A DNA stretch of 64,000 nt. Origin: Paracraurococcus lichenis (GTDB lineage: Bacteria; Pseudomonadota; Alphaproteobacteria; Acetobacterales; Acetobacteraceae). The stretch lies in the NCBI RefSeq assembly GCF_030657435.1, contig NZ_JAUTWS010000016.1:62001-126000 (forward strand), read 5' to 3'. The position numbers were made by a program, and so were the translations under genes. The notes beneath the pieces were generated by a model. The model was not told the origin of the DNA. It did not search any database and was given only the letters and a program-made list of their open reading frames with translations. Shown here one piece after another: positions 1-8,582 of the stretch. The number at the start of each line of letters is the position of its first letter. The stretch's first letter is position 1.

Positions 1-237
1 CTGGGTCGCCACCATCGCCTCGAAATCCTGCCGCATCCAGTCGGCCATGCGGGCGAGCAGGCCGGTGATCAGCGCCTCCTTGGAGGCGAAGTGGTAGAGC
101 AGCCCGCCCTTGGAGACGCCGGCCTGCCGCGCCGCCGCCTCCAGCGTCAGGCCGCTGACCCCGCGAGCGCGGACGATCGCCTCGGCGGCATCGAGGATGC
201 GGGTGCGGGCGTCGCTCGTTGCGGAACCATCGGACAT
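1..237 (-). CDS. TetR family transcriptional regulator, N-terminal part (runs off window)
   Basis: Only the first 79 residues are inside the window; the gene continues past base 1. The N-terminus is a TetR DNA-binding domain: a helix beginning TRILDAAEAIV, then the helix-turn-helix with GVSKGGLLYHFASKEAL, the most conserved TetR stretch. The ligand domain is missing, so the target cannot be named. ATG at 237 is preferred; another in-frame ATG lies at 243. Neither has a Shine-Dalgarno sequence, and a TATAGT-like box sits at 251-246, so the message may be leaderless. A palindrome directly upstream (250-285) suggests autoregulation. It is transcribed in the same direction as the lipid A genes but is set apart by its own operator. 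Confidence 0.85.
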   Translation of the reverse strand, partial: MSDGSATSDARTRILDAAEAIVRARGVSGLTLEAAARQAGVSKGGLLYHFASKEALITGLLARMADWMRQDFEAMVATQ

Positions 238-249
238 GGGCATGAACTA

Positions 250-285
250 TACCGGCTGGACGGTCTGTCAACCGTCCGGCCGGTA
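250..285. promoter_or_regulatory. Palindromic operator/promoter of the TetR gene
   Basis: The arms ACCGGCTGGACGGT (251-264) and ACCGTCCGGCCGGT (271-284) form a near-perfect inverted repeat with one mismatch, flanked by T and A that also pair, around a 6-base centre. On the minus strand TTGACA (271-266) and TATAGT (251-246) lie in it with a 14-base spacer, short for a sigma-70 promoter. The site is immediately upstream of the TetR start, which is the usual place for an autoregulatory TetR operator. Confidence 0.65.
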
Positions 286-307
286 CAGAAGCTCCAAAAC
301 GATTCCG

Positions 308-1177
308 TTATCCCGGCTTCGGCCAGCGCCGGTGCAGCCAGAGCCACTCCGCCGGCCGCTCCCGGATCCAGGCGGAGAGGCGGTCGTTGATGGCGAGCGT
401 GAGCGCCCGGATCGCCGCTTGCCGGTCGGGCAGGTCGGGCAGCGGCAGGGGCGGGTCCACTACTAGGCGGAAGCGGCAGGGGCCGAGGCGCTGCACCCGC
501 CCGGGGATGACCGGGCAGCGGAAACGCAGCGCGAGCTGCGCCGGCGCCGGCGCGGTCATGGCGGGGCGGCCGAGGAAGGGCACCGCGATGCCGTCGTTCA
601 GCTTCTGGTCGGCCAGCATGCCCAGCACGCCGCCCCCCGCCAGGAATTTCAGCGCCGCCCGCGCCCCCTGCGACCCCTTCGGGAAGAGCGGCAGCGGCTC
701 GCCCGCCACCGCCCCGGCGCGCAGGCCGTTCACCAGCGCATCGACGAATGGGTTGTCGGCGGCGCGGTAGACGCTGCCCATGCGGATGCCGAGCCGCGCG
801 AGGGCGGGCGGCAGCACCTCCCAATTGCCGATATGGCCCGAGAGCATGATCGCCGGCCCGCCGGCCGCGGCAATGGGCGCGAGGTGCTCCGCCCCGACGA
901 TCTCCCATTCCAGGGCGGGCAGATGGGCAAGCTCCCCGACGGTGCGGCCGAGATTCTCCCACATCTCCCGCAGCACCCGCTCCCGCGCCGCGGCATCGAG
1001 CTCCGGCAGGGCGCGCGCCAAGTTGCCCCGCGCGACGCCGGAGACCGGCAGCAGCGGCCCGAGCCGCCGGGCGAGCCATCCCCCGGCATCCGAGGCGCCG
1101 ACCGGCCCGAGCGCCCGGGCGAGCGCCAGGACCAGCCGGACCGCCAGCCGCTCCAGCGCGAACTGGAAGCGCCTCAT
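308..1177 (-). CDS. lpxL: Lipid A biosynthesis lauroyl/myristoyl acyltransferase (LpxL/HtrB family)
   Basis: This 289-residue protein belongs to the LpxL/LpxM lysophospholipid acyltransferase family, which adds secondary acyl chains to the lipid A precursor at the inner membrane. The catalytic HxxxxE signature is present as HIGNWE at residues 115-120, after a hydrophobic N-terminus (about 8-25) that can anchor the enzyme. Length is close to the usual 290-320. It is the last gene of a minus-strand run with lpxK, waaA and a DUF374 acyltransferase, which fits a lipid A/Kdo role. The start is ATG at 1177, 75 bases after lpxK. Whether it is an LpxL or an LpxM type cannot be told from motifs alone. 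Confidence 0.88.
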   Translation of the reverse strand: MRRFQFALERLAVRLVLALARALGPVGASDAGGWLARRLGPLLPVSGVARGNLARALPELDAAARERVLREMWENLGRTVGELAHLPALEWEIVGAEHLAPIAAAGGPAIMLSGHIGNWEVLPPALARLGIRMGSVYRAADNPFVDALVNGLRAGAVAGEPLPLFPKGSQGARAALKFLAGGGVLGMLADQKLNDGIAVPFLGRPAMTAPAPAQLALRFRCPVIPGRVQRLGPCRFRLVVDPPLPLPDLPDRQAAIRALTLAINDRLSAWIRERPAEWLWLHRRWPKPG

Positions 1178-1252
1178 GCCCGGGCCGCGCCGGGCCGCAG
1201 GGCGGGCGATGCGCCGCCGCGCAGGACCATGGGTGTCACGCCGGGGATCGCG

Positions 1253-2242
1253 TCAGGCCGGCACCGGGACGCGCTGCGCCAGCGGCTCGAGCAGCGCCTC
1301 GATCGAGGCCGGCTCCTCCCAGGCCAGCCGCACCGTCACCACGGTCACCCGGCTGCGGAAGGCAGCGGGGATGCGCACGAAGTCCTTGCGGGTGGTGACC
1401 GGGATGGCGCGGAGGCGGTCGGCCTCGGCCAGCACCTCGCGCAGGTCGTTGTCGTCATAGGGGTAGTGGTCGGCGAAGGGCATGCGCCCGGCCAGCACCG
1501 CCCCGGCCTCGGTCAGCGTGGCGAAGAATTTCCGCGGATTGGCGATGCCGCAGAAGGCATAGACCGGCTGGCCCGCCAGCAGCTCCGCCTCCGGCCCCGG
1601 CTGCAGGCTGGCGCGCAGCACGGGGAAGCGCGGCGGCAGATGCGCCAGCGCGCCGGTCTCGTCCTCGCCGATCAGCACCGCGGCGCGGCAGCGGGCGGCG
1701 GCGGCCTCCGGCCGCTCCCGCAGCGGCCCGGCGGGGATCAGGCGGCCATTGCCGAAGCCATAGGTGCCGTCGATGATCAGCAGCGAGAGGTCCTTCTCCA
1801 CCGTCGGGTTCTGCAGCCCGTCATCCATGACGAGGCACTGCGCCCCGCCCGCGACGGCGGCCCGCGCGCCGGCGCCGCGGTCGGCCGAAATCCAGGCCGG
1901 CCGCTCGGCGGCCAGCAGCAGCGCCTCGTCGCCCACCGCCTGGCTGTCGTGCCGGACGGGGTCGACCCGCACCGGGCCGTTCAGCCGCCCGCCATAGCCG
2001 CGCAGCAGGAAATGCACCGCGATGCCGCGGTTCGCCAGGCGCTGCCCGAGGTCGAGCGCGACCGTGGTCTTGCCGGCGCCGCCGGCCGTCGCATTGCCGC
2101 AGCAGATGACCGGGACCGGCGAGGCCCAGCCATGGCGCCGCATGCGGCGCGCCGTCGCCGCGCCGTAGAGCGCGGCGGCAGGCGAGAGGAGCAGGGGCAG
2201 CACGCCACGCCCGTCTCCTGTCCAGAAATCGGGGGCACGCAT
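1253..2242 (-). CDS. lpxK: Tetraacyldisaccharide 4'-kinase
   Basis: LpxK phosphorylates the 4' position of the tetraacyldisaccharide to make lipid IVA, using ATP at the inner membrane face. The 329-residue product opens with MRAPDFW, has a hydrophobic stretch near residues 13-30 and carries an LpxK-type P-loop, GNATAGGAGKTT (residues 49-60). Downstream LVMDDGLQN is the typical LpxK DDG(L/F)QN motif. The frame is open further upstream to 2353, but the extra 37 residues are Arg/Gly/Ala-rich and unlike the family, so ATG at 2242 is chosen. It lies between waaA and lpxL on the same strand, forming a lipid A/Kdo operon. Confidence 0.93.
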   Translation of the reverse strand: MRAPDFWTGDGRGVLPLLLSPAAALYGAATARRMRRHGWASPVPVICCGNATAGGAGKTTVALDLGQRLANRGIAVHFLLRGYGGRLNGPVRVDPVRHDSQAVGDEALLLAAERPAWISADRGAGARAAVAGGAQCLVMDDGLQNPTVEKDLSLLIIDGTYGFGNGRLIPAGPLRERPEAAAARCRAAVLIGEDETGALAHLPPRFPVLRASLQPGPEAELLAGQPVYAFCGIANPRKFFATLTEAGAVLAGRMPFADHYPYDDNDLREVLAEADRLRAIPVTTRKDFVRIPAAFRSRVTVVTVRLAWEEPASIEALLEPLAQRVPVPA

Positions 2243-2393
2243 CAGGCCTCGACCGGTCCTCGCATCCCAGGTGCCGGTCCCCTGCCCCGCCGCGTGCTGC
2301 GGCGCGGCCGGACCCCGGCGGCTTCGCCCCCGGGCCGCCGCCCCGCCCGCCATGCCGGTCGCGGCATGCCGCTGCGGGGTCGCAGCCCGGTCC

Positions 2394-3755
2394 TCAACGC
2401 CCGCTCCCTGATCCGGTTGGCTGGCCCGGCGCTGCCGCCGGTCCGGCGAGAGCGGGCATCGCAGCCCCCTCCCCCGGCCCGGCTCCGGGGAGGAGCCCGA
2501 TCAGCAACCCCGCGAGGCGGTCCGGCAGGCCGGCCTCCGCCGCGAGGGCCGCGGCGGCGGCCTCGGCCATCCTTCGTCCACGGTTAGCATCGGATAGCAC
2601 GTCGCCGGCGGCCGCCGCCAGCGCCGCCGGGTCGGGCGACACGCGGAGCGCCCCGCCGGCGGCCAGCAGCCGCGCCACCGGCTCCTCGAAATTCCAGCAA
2701 TGCGGCCCGAGCAGGATCGGGCAGCCGAGCCGCGCCGGCTCCCGCGGGTTCTGCCCGCCATGCGGCACGAGCGAGCCGCCGACTAGGCAGACCCGGGCCA
2801 GCCGGTAGAAGAGGCCAAGCTCCCCCAGCGTATCCGCGACATAGACCGCCGTCCCCGGCCCGGGCAGCGCGCCGGCGGCGCGGCGGGCGGTGGGCAGCGG
2901 GGCGAGGTCGGCGGCGATGACGGCGCCGCGCTCCGGATGGCGCGGGACGATGACGGTCAGCAGCCCCGGATGCGCCGCCGCCAGCAAAGGGTGGGCGGCG
3001 GCGAGGATCGCCTCCTCCCCGGGATGGGTGCTGGCGGCAAGGAAGACCGGCCGGCCGCCGATCGCCTGCCGCAGGGCGGCGAGCGCCGCGGCATCGGCCG
3101 GCAGCGGCGGCGCCGCGTCCTTGAGGTTGCCGAGGGTCAGCACCTCCCCGGCGCCGAGCGCCCGCAGCCGGGCGGCATCGGCGGCGGATTGCGCGGTGAC
3201 CAGGCGGAAGGCGCCGATCAGCCGCCGGCCGAGCCCGGGGGCGAGCCGCCAGCGCCGGGCGGAGCGGGCGCTGAAGCGGGCATTGACCAGCGCGAGCGGC
3301 ACGCCCTGCGCGGCGGCGGCCGCGATCATGTTGGGCCAGAGCTCGGATTCGACCATCACGCCGAGGTCGGGACGCCAGCCCTCCAGGAAGCGGCCGACCC
3401 AGGCCGGCACGTCGAGCGGCACGAAGCGATGGAGCAGCCGCCCGCCCAGCGCATCCGGCAGGCGCTGCGCGAGCATCCCGGCGGCGGTGACCGTGCCGGT
3501 GGTGACCAGGATGGTGAGGTCGGGCGCGCGCGCCGCCAGCGCCTCGAGCAGCGGGATGACCGAGAGGGTCTCGCCGACGCTCGCCGCATGCAGCCAGAGC
3601 AGCCTTCCGGGCGGGCGCGCCGCCCCCTCCCCGCGGCGCTCGCCGAGGCGCCCCGCCACCTCCTTGCCGCGGCGGACCCGGCGGCCGAGATGCAGCGGCA
3701 GCAGCGGGGCGGCGGCCTTGGCCGCGAGGCGCCAGAGGGCGAGGGCGGCGCTCAT
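2394..3755 (-). CDS. waaA: 3-deoxy-D-manno-octulosonic acid (Kdo) transferase
   Basis: WaaA (KdtA) transfers Kdo from CMP-Kdo to lipid IVA. The 453-residue protein begins with a hydrophobic anchor and then has the GT30 N-terminal signature around KEVAGRLGERRG, followed by LWLHAASVGET and the ESELWPN block. The C-terminal nucleotide-sugar half has VPRHPER, GLFYRLA and the GGSLVPHGGQNPREPA motif that is diagnostic for Kdo transferases. It is somewhat longer than the usual 420-430 residues because of a Gly/Ala/Pro-rich tail of about 30 residues. It starts 19 bases after the DUF374 gene and is followed by lpxK. Confidence 0.94.
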   Translation of the reverse strand: MSAALALWRLAAKAAAPLLPLHLGRRVRRGKEVAGRLGERRGEGAARPPGRLLWLHAASVGETLSVIPLLEALAARAPDLTILVTTGTVTAAGMLAQRLPDALGGRLLHRFVPLDVPAWVGRFLEGWRPDLGVMVESELWPNMIAAAAAQGVPLALVNARFSARSARRWRLAPGLGRRLIGAFRLVTAQSAADAARLRALGAGEVLTLGNLKDAAPPLPADAAALAALRQAIGGRPVFLAASTHPGEEAILAAAHPLLAAAHPGLLTVIVPRHPERGAVIAADLAPLPTARRAAGALPGPGTAVYVADTLGELGLFYRLARVCLVGGSLVPHGGQNPREPARLGCPILLGPHCWNFEEPVARLLAAGGALRVSPDPAALAAAAGDVLSDANRGRRMAEAAAAALAAEAGLPDRLAGLLIGLLPGAGPGEGAAMPALAGPAAAPGQPTGSGSGR

Positions 3756-3774
3756 GCCGGCGGTCCGGGGGCGG

Positions 3775-4497
3775 TCACGCCATGGCCGCGCGCGTCGCGG
3801 CCGGCGCCAGCGCCCAGCGGTCGGCCGTGTCGCAGGCCGCGGTCAGCGCCGCCTCGATCGCCGGCAGGGCGGCGAGCGGGTCGTCGCGCTCCACGGCGAG
3901 CGGCGGGCCGACCACCAGCACGCCCTGGCCGAAGGGCAGCGGCAGGACCATCCGGTCCCAGCTCGGCAGCAGGCGGGCACGGGTGGTGCGGGCGGCGCAG
4001 GGCAGCACCGGCAGGCCGGAGACGGCGGCAAGCTGCGCGACGCCCGGCGCCGCGATCCGGCGCGGGCCGCGCGGGCCGTCCGGGGTGATGACGATGGTAT
4101 CCCCGGCCGCGAGCAGCCGGAGCAGGACGCGCATGCCGGTGGCGCCGCCGCGGCTGGTGGAGGCATGCACCATCTCCAGCCGGAAGCGCCGCACCACCTC
4201 GCCGATGAAGCGGCCGTCGCGATGGCGGGAGACGAGGACATGCCCCCGCCGCCCCGCCATGCCGGGCACGCGGCGCAGCGCTTCCAGCCAGAGCCGGGGC
4301 ATCATCGGCAGGCGCTCGTGCCAGAAGGCGCCGATCACCGGCCGGTGGCCGCCGGCCGGGTCGGTGAGGGCGGCGCGCAGGTTCGCCTCCCCCACCAGGG
4401 TCCAGCGCGTGGTGCGGTAGACGCCGGCGAGGTAGAGGCCGAGCAGCCAGGCGAAGAGGCCCTGGGCGGCGTCGGAGCGGATCAGCCGCCGGAACAT
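3775..4497 (-). CDS. DUF374 family lysophospholipid acyltransferase-like protein
   Basis: The 240-residue product matches the DUF374 pattern: a short N-terminal hydrophobic stretch (FAWLLGLYLAGVY), then the GAFWHERLPMMP motif, VSRHRDGRFIGE, the STSRGGATGMR block and ITPDGPRGPRR. DUF374 proteins are related to PlsC-type acyltransferases and often sit just before waaA and lpxK in alphaproteobacteria, as here. A role in lipid A or outer-membrane lipid acylation is inferred from the neighbourhood. ATG at 4497 is chosen because the further 30 open codons upstream look non-coding (Pro/Gly/Ala-rich). This is the first gene of the lipid A run. Confidence 0.85.
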   Translation of the reverse strand: MFRRLIRSDAAQGLFAWLLGLYLAGVYRTTRWTLVGEANLRAALTDPAGGHRPVIGAFWHERLPMMPRLWLEALRRVPGMAGRRGHVLVSRHRDGRFIGEVVRRFRLEMVHASTSRGGATGMRVLLRLLAAGDTIVITPDGPRGPRRIAAPGVAQLAAVSGLPVLPCAARTTRARLLPSWDRMVLPLPFGQGVLVVGPPLAVERDDPLAALPAIEAALTAACDTADRWALAPAATRAAMA

Positions 4498-4761
4498 GGA
4501 TGCGCGCGCATATCGAGGGTGGGCGGGTAGCACGGGCGGGCGGGCGCCGGAAGCGTCCCCTCCAGGGGCCAGCCCCGGCCGCGGCATCGGGCGAGGACGG
4601 AACCTTGTGGAATATCCTACGAAGTTGCTCGGGGCTCCCGGCCGCTTCCGGCGGGCTTCGACGAGCGACGAAGGGACAGGATGGCGCCCCGCTGCGCGCA
4701 GGCGGGCATCGGGATTGCGCTGGTGGATGCGACCGGCGGCATCGCCGAGCTGGGGTGAGCC

Positions 4762-5766
4762 TCAGCCCATCGGCACGAGCTGCCGCCGGAAGCTCGCGGC
4801 GCAGGCCTCCCAGGAATAGCGCTCCGCATGCGCCCGGCAGGCCGCGCGGTCGCAATCGAGCGCCGCCAGCGCCGCGCGGCGGAGGTCCTGGTCCAGCACC
4901 CCGGCGCCGGAGCCCGGGATGACGTCGAGCGGGCCGGTCACCGGATAGGCCGCCACGGGGGTGCCGCAGGCCATCGCCTCCAGGATCACCAAGCCGAAGG
5001 TGTCGGTCCGCGAGGGAAAGACGAAGACATCCGCGCCGGCATAGGCCCGCACCAGCGCCTCCCCCTGCCGCCAGCCCGCGAAATGCGCCGACGGGAAGCG
5101 CTTCTGCAGCTCCTCCCGCTGCGGCCCGTCGCCGACCACCACCTTGGATCCCGGCAGGTCGAGGGCGAGGAAGGCCTCGATGTTCTTCTCCACCGCGACG
5201 CGGCCGGCATAGAGGAAGACCGGCTTCGGCAGGTCCTGCCATTCGTCGCGGTTGCCGGTGCGGAAGAGCGCGAGGTCGACGCCCCGCGTCCAGGGCCGCA
5301 CCCTGGTGAAGCCGCGCGCCGCAAGCTCCGCGCGGAGCGAGGGCGTGGCGGCGAAGGTGCCGGCCCCGGCCTCGTGGAAGCGGCGCAGCACCGCCCAGGC
5401 GAGGCGCGGCGGCAGGCCGGTGCGGGCCTGCAGATATTCCGGGAACTTGGTGTGGAAGCTGGTGGTGAAGGGCCAGCCCCGCCGGCGGCAGAGCGCCCGC
5501 ATCGCCCAGCCGAGCGGGCCTTCGGTGGCTATATGCACCGCCGTCGGCCGGAAGGCATCCACCAGGGCCCGCAGCACCGGCCGCGGCCGCAGCGCCAGGC
5601 GGATCTCCGGGTAGCTCGGCATCGGCATGGTGCGGAAGCGGTCGGGGCCGATCACCTCCACCGTGTCGCCCTGCGCCTCGAGCGTCCCGGCGATGGTGGC
5701 CAGCGTGCGCACCACGCCGTTCACCTGCGGGTGCCAGGCATCGGTGACGATCAGCAGCCGGAGCAT
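4762..5766 (-). CDS. Glycosyltransferase family 4 protein (GT-B fold)
   Basis: A 334-residue GT4-type transferase. The N-terminal Rossmann half starts MLRLLIVTDAWHPQ and includes the NGVVRT loop and TSFHTKFPEY. The C-terminal half has LYAGRVAVEKN, VVGDGPQ, and the nucleotide-sugar binding region PSRTDTFGLVILEAMACGTPVAA with the conserved E-x7-E. Such enzymes use an activated sugar to glycosylate lipids or exopolysaccharide precursors; the sugar cannot be told here. It follows a metallophosphoesterase by about 75 bases, a pairing often seen in alphaproteobacteria. An alternative start at 5826 adds 20 residues; neither start has a clear Shine-Dalgarno. Confidence 0.88.
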   Translation of the reverse strand: MLRLLIVTDAWHPQVNGVVRTLATIAGTLEAQGDTVEVIGPDRFRTMPMPSYPEIRLALRPRPVLRALVDAFRPTAVHIATEGPLGWAMRALCRRRGWPFTTSFHTKFPEYLQARTGLPPRLAWAVLRRFHEAGAGTFAATPSLRAELAARGFTRVRPWTRGVDLALFRTGNRDEWQDLPKPVFLYAGRVAVEKNIEAFLALDLPGSKVVVGDGPQREELQKRFPSAHFAGWRQGEALVRAYAGADVFVFPSRTDTFGLVILEAMACGTPVAAYPVTGPLDVIPGSGAGVLDQDLRRAALAALDCDRAACRAHAERYSWEACAASFRRQLVPMG

Positions 5767-5841
5767 GTCGGCATCAGGCAGCACCGTGACCGCGCCGTCC
5801 AGCGCGGCCTCCAGATCCAGGTACATCCGATATCCGTGCGC

Positions 5842-6651
5842 TCAGGCCGCAGCGACCGCGGGCCGCGTCGCGCGGTCCCAGAAGGAGAGGCGGTTCTCCT
5901 GCGCCCAGTCGACCAGCTCGAAGCGGCCATCGGCATGCTCGACCAGCGCGGTGCAGCTCTCCACCCAGTCGCCGTCGTTCATGTAGAGCACGCCCTGCAC
6001 GGTGCGCATCTCGGCATGGTGGATATGGCCGCAGACCACACCATCCAGGCCGCGGCGCTTCGCCTCGCCGGCCAGCGCCACCTCGAAGCGGTCGATGGCC
6101 TTCACCGCCTCCTTCACCTGGCGCTTCAGCCATTGGCTGAGCGACCAGTAGGGATAGCCGAGGCGGCGGCGCAGGCTGTTGAAGACGCGGTTCAGCGTCA
6201 GCGCCCAGTCATAGGCCCAGTCGCCGAGATGGGCGAGGAACTTGGCGTAGCGGATGACGCCGTCGAACTCGTCGCCATGCATGATGAGGTAACGGCGGCC
6301 ATCGGCGCCCTCGTGCACAGCCTCGCGCGCCATCTTCACCCCGGCGACTTCCAGGCCGAGGCCGATCCAGTCCCTGAACATCTCGTCGTGGTTGCCGGGG
6401 ATGTAGGTCACCTCCACGCCGCGCCGGGCCATGCCGGCGAAGCTGCGCAGCACCTCGTCGAATTCCTCGGTCCAGTACCAGGACTTGCGCAGGCGCCAGC
6501 CATCGATGATGTCGCCGACCAGGAAGAGCCGGTCGCAGTCGTTGCGCCGAAGGAAGTCGAGCAGGAAATCCGCCCGGCAGCCCCGCGTGCCGAGATGCAC
6601 GTCCGAGAGGAAGATCGTGCGGTAGTGCCTTTTCGTCTGCGTCGTCTGCAT
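5842..6651 (-). CDS. Metallophosphoesterase, UDP-2,3-diacylglucosamine diphosphatase-like
   Basis: The 269-residue protein has the calcineurin-like phosphoesterase metal motifs in order: SDVHLG near residue 16, GDIIDGW near 46, GNHDE near 86, HGDEFD near 123 and GHIHHAE near 205. COG2908 members of this size are often annotated as UDP-2,3-diacylglucosamine diphosphatase (LpxH-like), the step producing lipid X. Many alphaproteobacteria use LpxI for that reaction, so a true LpxH role is not assured. It is followed on the same strand by a GT4 glycosyltransferase, which fits envelope lipid or glycan metabolism. Confidence 0.85.
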   Translation of the reverse strand: MQTTQTKRHYRTIFLSDVHLGTRGCRADFLLDFLRRNDCDRLFLVGDIIDGWRLRKSWYWTEEFDEVLRSFAGMARRGVEVTYIPGNHDEMFRDWIGLGLEVAGVKMAREAVHEGADGRRYLIMHGDEFDGVIRYAKFLAHLGDWAYDWALTLNRVFNSLRRRLGYPYWSLSQWLKRQVKEAVKAIDRFEVALAGEAKRRGLDGVVCGHIHHAEMRTVQGVLYMNDGDWVESCTALVEHADGRFELVDWAQENRLSFWDRATRPAVAAA

Positions 6652-6902
6652 CGCACCTGCCTTCGGACGCCGGCCCCTCCGCCCCCGGGTGATGCGGCGG
6701 GGAGTCGCCGGCCTTGCGCGCGCTGCCAGTAACGCAGGGTGACAGGGCTGGTCATGAATCTTGCGTGACGCTCACGGGGCAGGACCGCGATGTCATGCGA
6801 CTGCCATCGCGCCGACGCGGACCTGTTGCCGAGACTTCCCTAGGTGGTAACGCAAGGGGCGACGATCGGCGGTCGCCCGTCTCCGCTGTCCGGGATGCCT
6901 GC

Positions 6903-7584
6903 ATGCTGATCGTCTTCAACCCCGCCGCCGGCGCCCGGCGCAGGCGGCGACTGGCCCGCGCGCTGCGCCGGCTGGCGGAGGCCGGGATCCTGGCGCGGGT
7001 GGCGGAGACGCTGCATCCCGGCCATGCGACGGACCTCGCCCGCATCGCGGCCGGACAGGGGGAGCCGCTGGTGGTCGCGGCCGGCGGCGACGGCACGATC
7101 GCCGAGGTGGCGGCCGGCCTCGCGGGCAGTGCCGCGCGGCTCGGCATCCTGCCCTTCGGCACGGCGAACGTGCTGGCCTGGGAACTCGGCCTGCCGCCGC
7201 GGCCCGAGGCGGCGGCCGAGGTGCTGGCGCAGGGCCGGCCGGTGGTGCTGCGGCCCGGCTTCGCCCGCTTCGGCGACGGGACGGAGCGGCTCTTCGTCCA
7301 GATGCTCGGCGCCGGCTTCGATGCGCAGGTGGTGGCGCGGCTCGATCTCGGGCTGAAGCGGCGGCTCGGGCGCGGCGCTGCCGCTCGACCTGCTGCCGGG
7401 CATGCCGGGGGTCGAGTTGCGCCGGGCCCGGCGGGTCGAGTTGCACGGCGCCGTGGTGCCGGTGCAGGCGGATGGCGACCCGGCCGGGACGCTGCCGGTC
7501 ACGGTCGAGGATGCGTCCGGGCCGCTCCAGGTGATGCTGCCGGTCTCCTCCGCCACCACCGATAGTGAGAAAAAATCGCGTTGA
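6903..7584 (+). pseudogene. Diacylglycerol kinase-like lipid kinase, internally deleted and frame-shifted
   Basis: The reading frame from ATG 6903 begins with the lipid kinase signature: MLIVFNPAAG, then VVAAGGDGTIAEVA (the GGDGT catalytic loop) and LPFGTANVLA, ending near LDLGLKRRLGRG at about 7370. There the frame turns into low-complexity Ala/Gly/Arg sequence. The +1 frame instead gives a normal C-terminal end, ALPLDLLPGMPGVEL...VQADGDPAG, to a stop at 7584. Family members are about 290-300 residues; here only about 155 plus 70 remain, so roughly 80-100 central residues are missing and the two parts are out of frame. A single-base error would not restore it. Probably non-functional. Confidence 0.75.
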
Positions 7585-7762
7585 TTTCTTTATTACAGCC
7601 AACATCAACCTGAAGTTCACAGGTTTTTTCCGGATTCCGTAACAATGCACTGAGGCGGTTCCGACCACAGGCATGGTGATTATTGCGCCTTCATTGGCGT
7701 TCTTAGGCTGCCTCGCATCCACACCCGGGATCACGCCCGGCGTGACGATCACGGAGGCGAGG

Positions 7763-8512
7763 TTGAATCGGACACGACAAAACGTGCTGGCCGGAACCGC
7801 CATGCTGGCGCTGGCCACCCCTGCGGCGGCGCAGACCTATGGTCCCTATGTGGCGGCCGGCGTCGGGGTGAATTTCCGGGAGCAGTCGGACCTCACGCTG
7901 CGCGAGCCGGAAGCGTCGATGGCGCGCCGCCTCGGCCTCGGCACCTCCGGCCGGGTCGGCTTCAGCGGCGGCGGGTTGGTCGCGCAGGGCAGCGCGGGCT
8001 GGGGCTTCGGCGCCCTGCGGACGGAGGCGGAGTTCAGCTACCGGACGAACGACGTCGACTCCATCAGCCTCACCGGCATCCCCGGCAAGCCGTCCTTCTC
8101 CGGCTCGGCCGATACCTACGCGGTCATGGCCAACCTCATCTACGATGCGCTGCCTCTGCGCCTCCGCCTCGGCGTGCCGGTGACGCCCTATCTCGGCCTC
8201 GGCGGCGGCTATGCCTGGTCAGCCTATCGCAACATCATCATGCGCAGCGGCTCGGCCGGCGCCGGGACCTATGGCGTGGACGGCCGCTTCGCCTACCAGG
8301 CCTTCGCGGGCCTCTCCTGGGATCTGTCGGGGCTGGTGCGCGGGCTGTCCCTGACCACCGAGTACCGGTTCTTCGGCGTCGCGGACCAAACGGTGAATTT
8401 CGGCGCCCAGCTCGGCCGCTTCGGCTTCCGCGACGCTGCGGTGGAGGCGACCAACCACAACCACGCCCTGGTCGTGGGCCTGCGCTACGCCTTCAGCACG
8501 CCGGCGCCCTGA
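7763..8512 (+). CDS. Outer-membrane beta-barrel protein with signal peptide
   Basis: A 249-residue exported protein. A TTG at 7763 is preferred because GGAGG (7753-7757) lies 5 bases upstream and the next residues form a clean signal peptide ending ATPAAAQ before TYGPY. An ATG at 7673 would add 30 residues with no ribosome site. The mature part alternates Gly/aromatic/polar residues as in OmpA/OmpW-like barrels (TYGPYVAAGVGVNF, PYLGLGGGYAWS, LTTEYRFFGVADQ) and ends in a short strand, ALVVGLRYAFS. It is probably an 8-10 strand porin-like or opacity-type protein; substrate or role unknown. The A+T-rich 90 bases before it may hold its promoter. Confidence 0.78.
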   Translation: MNRTRQNVLAGTAMLALATPAAAQTYGPYVAAGVGVNFREQSDLTLREPEASMARRLGLGTSGRVGFSGGGLVAQGSAGWGFGALRTEAEFSYRTNDVDSISLTGIPGKPSFSGSADTYAVMANLIYDALPLRLRLGVPVTPYLGLGGGYAWSAYRNIIMRSGSAGAGTYGVDGRFAYQAFAGLSWDLSGLVRGLSLTTEYRFFGVADQTVNFGAQLGRFGFRDAAVEATNHNHALVVGLRYAFSTPAP

Positions 8513-8539
8513 CCGCGCCTTGTCCGCCGAGCGGCCCGA

Positions 8540-8569
8540 CCGAAACCGCCGCGCCCTGCGGCGCTTCGG
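8540..8569. terminator. Hairpin between convergent genes
   Basis: A stem pairs CCGAAACCGCCGC with GCGGCGCTTCGG around a short loop, with one mismatch, and a second small hairpin (GGTCC/GGACC) follows. It lies between the stop codons of the plus-strand barrel gene and the minus-strand small membrane protein, so it could stop transcripts from both sides. There is no U-tract. Confidence 0.4.
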
Positions 8570-8582
8570 TCCTCGGACCGGC

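Noticed and set aside
833-2587. A long plus-strand open frame antisense to lpxL and lpxK
   Set aside because: Same composition artefact; the minus-strand genes have catalytic motifs.
4681-4758. A 25-codon plus-strand frame with AGGGACAGG before its ATG
   Set aside because: Too short to support, lies in a gap between minus-strand genes and shows no family resemblance.
4828-6732. A 634-codon plus-strand open frame antisense to the glycosyltransferase and metallophosphoesterase genes
   Set aside because: Low-complexity product and no ribosome site; the minus-strand genes are conserved.
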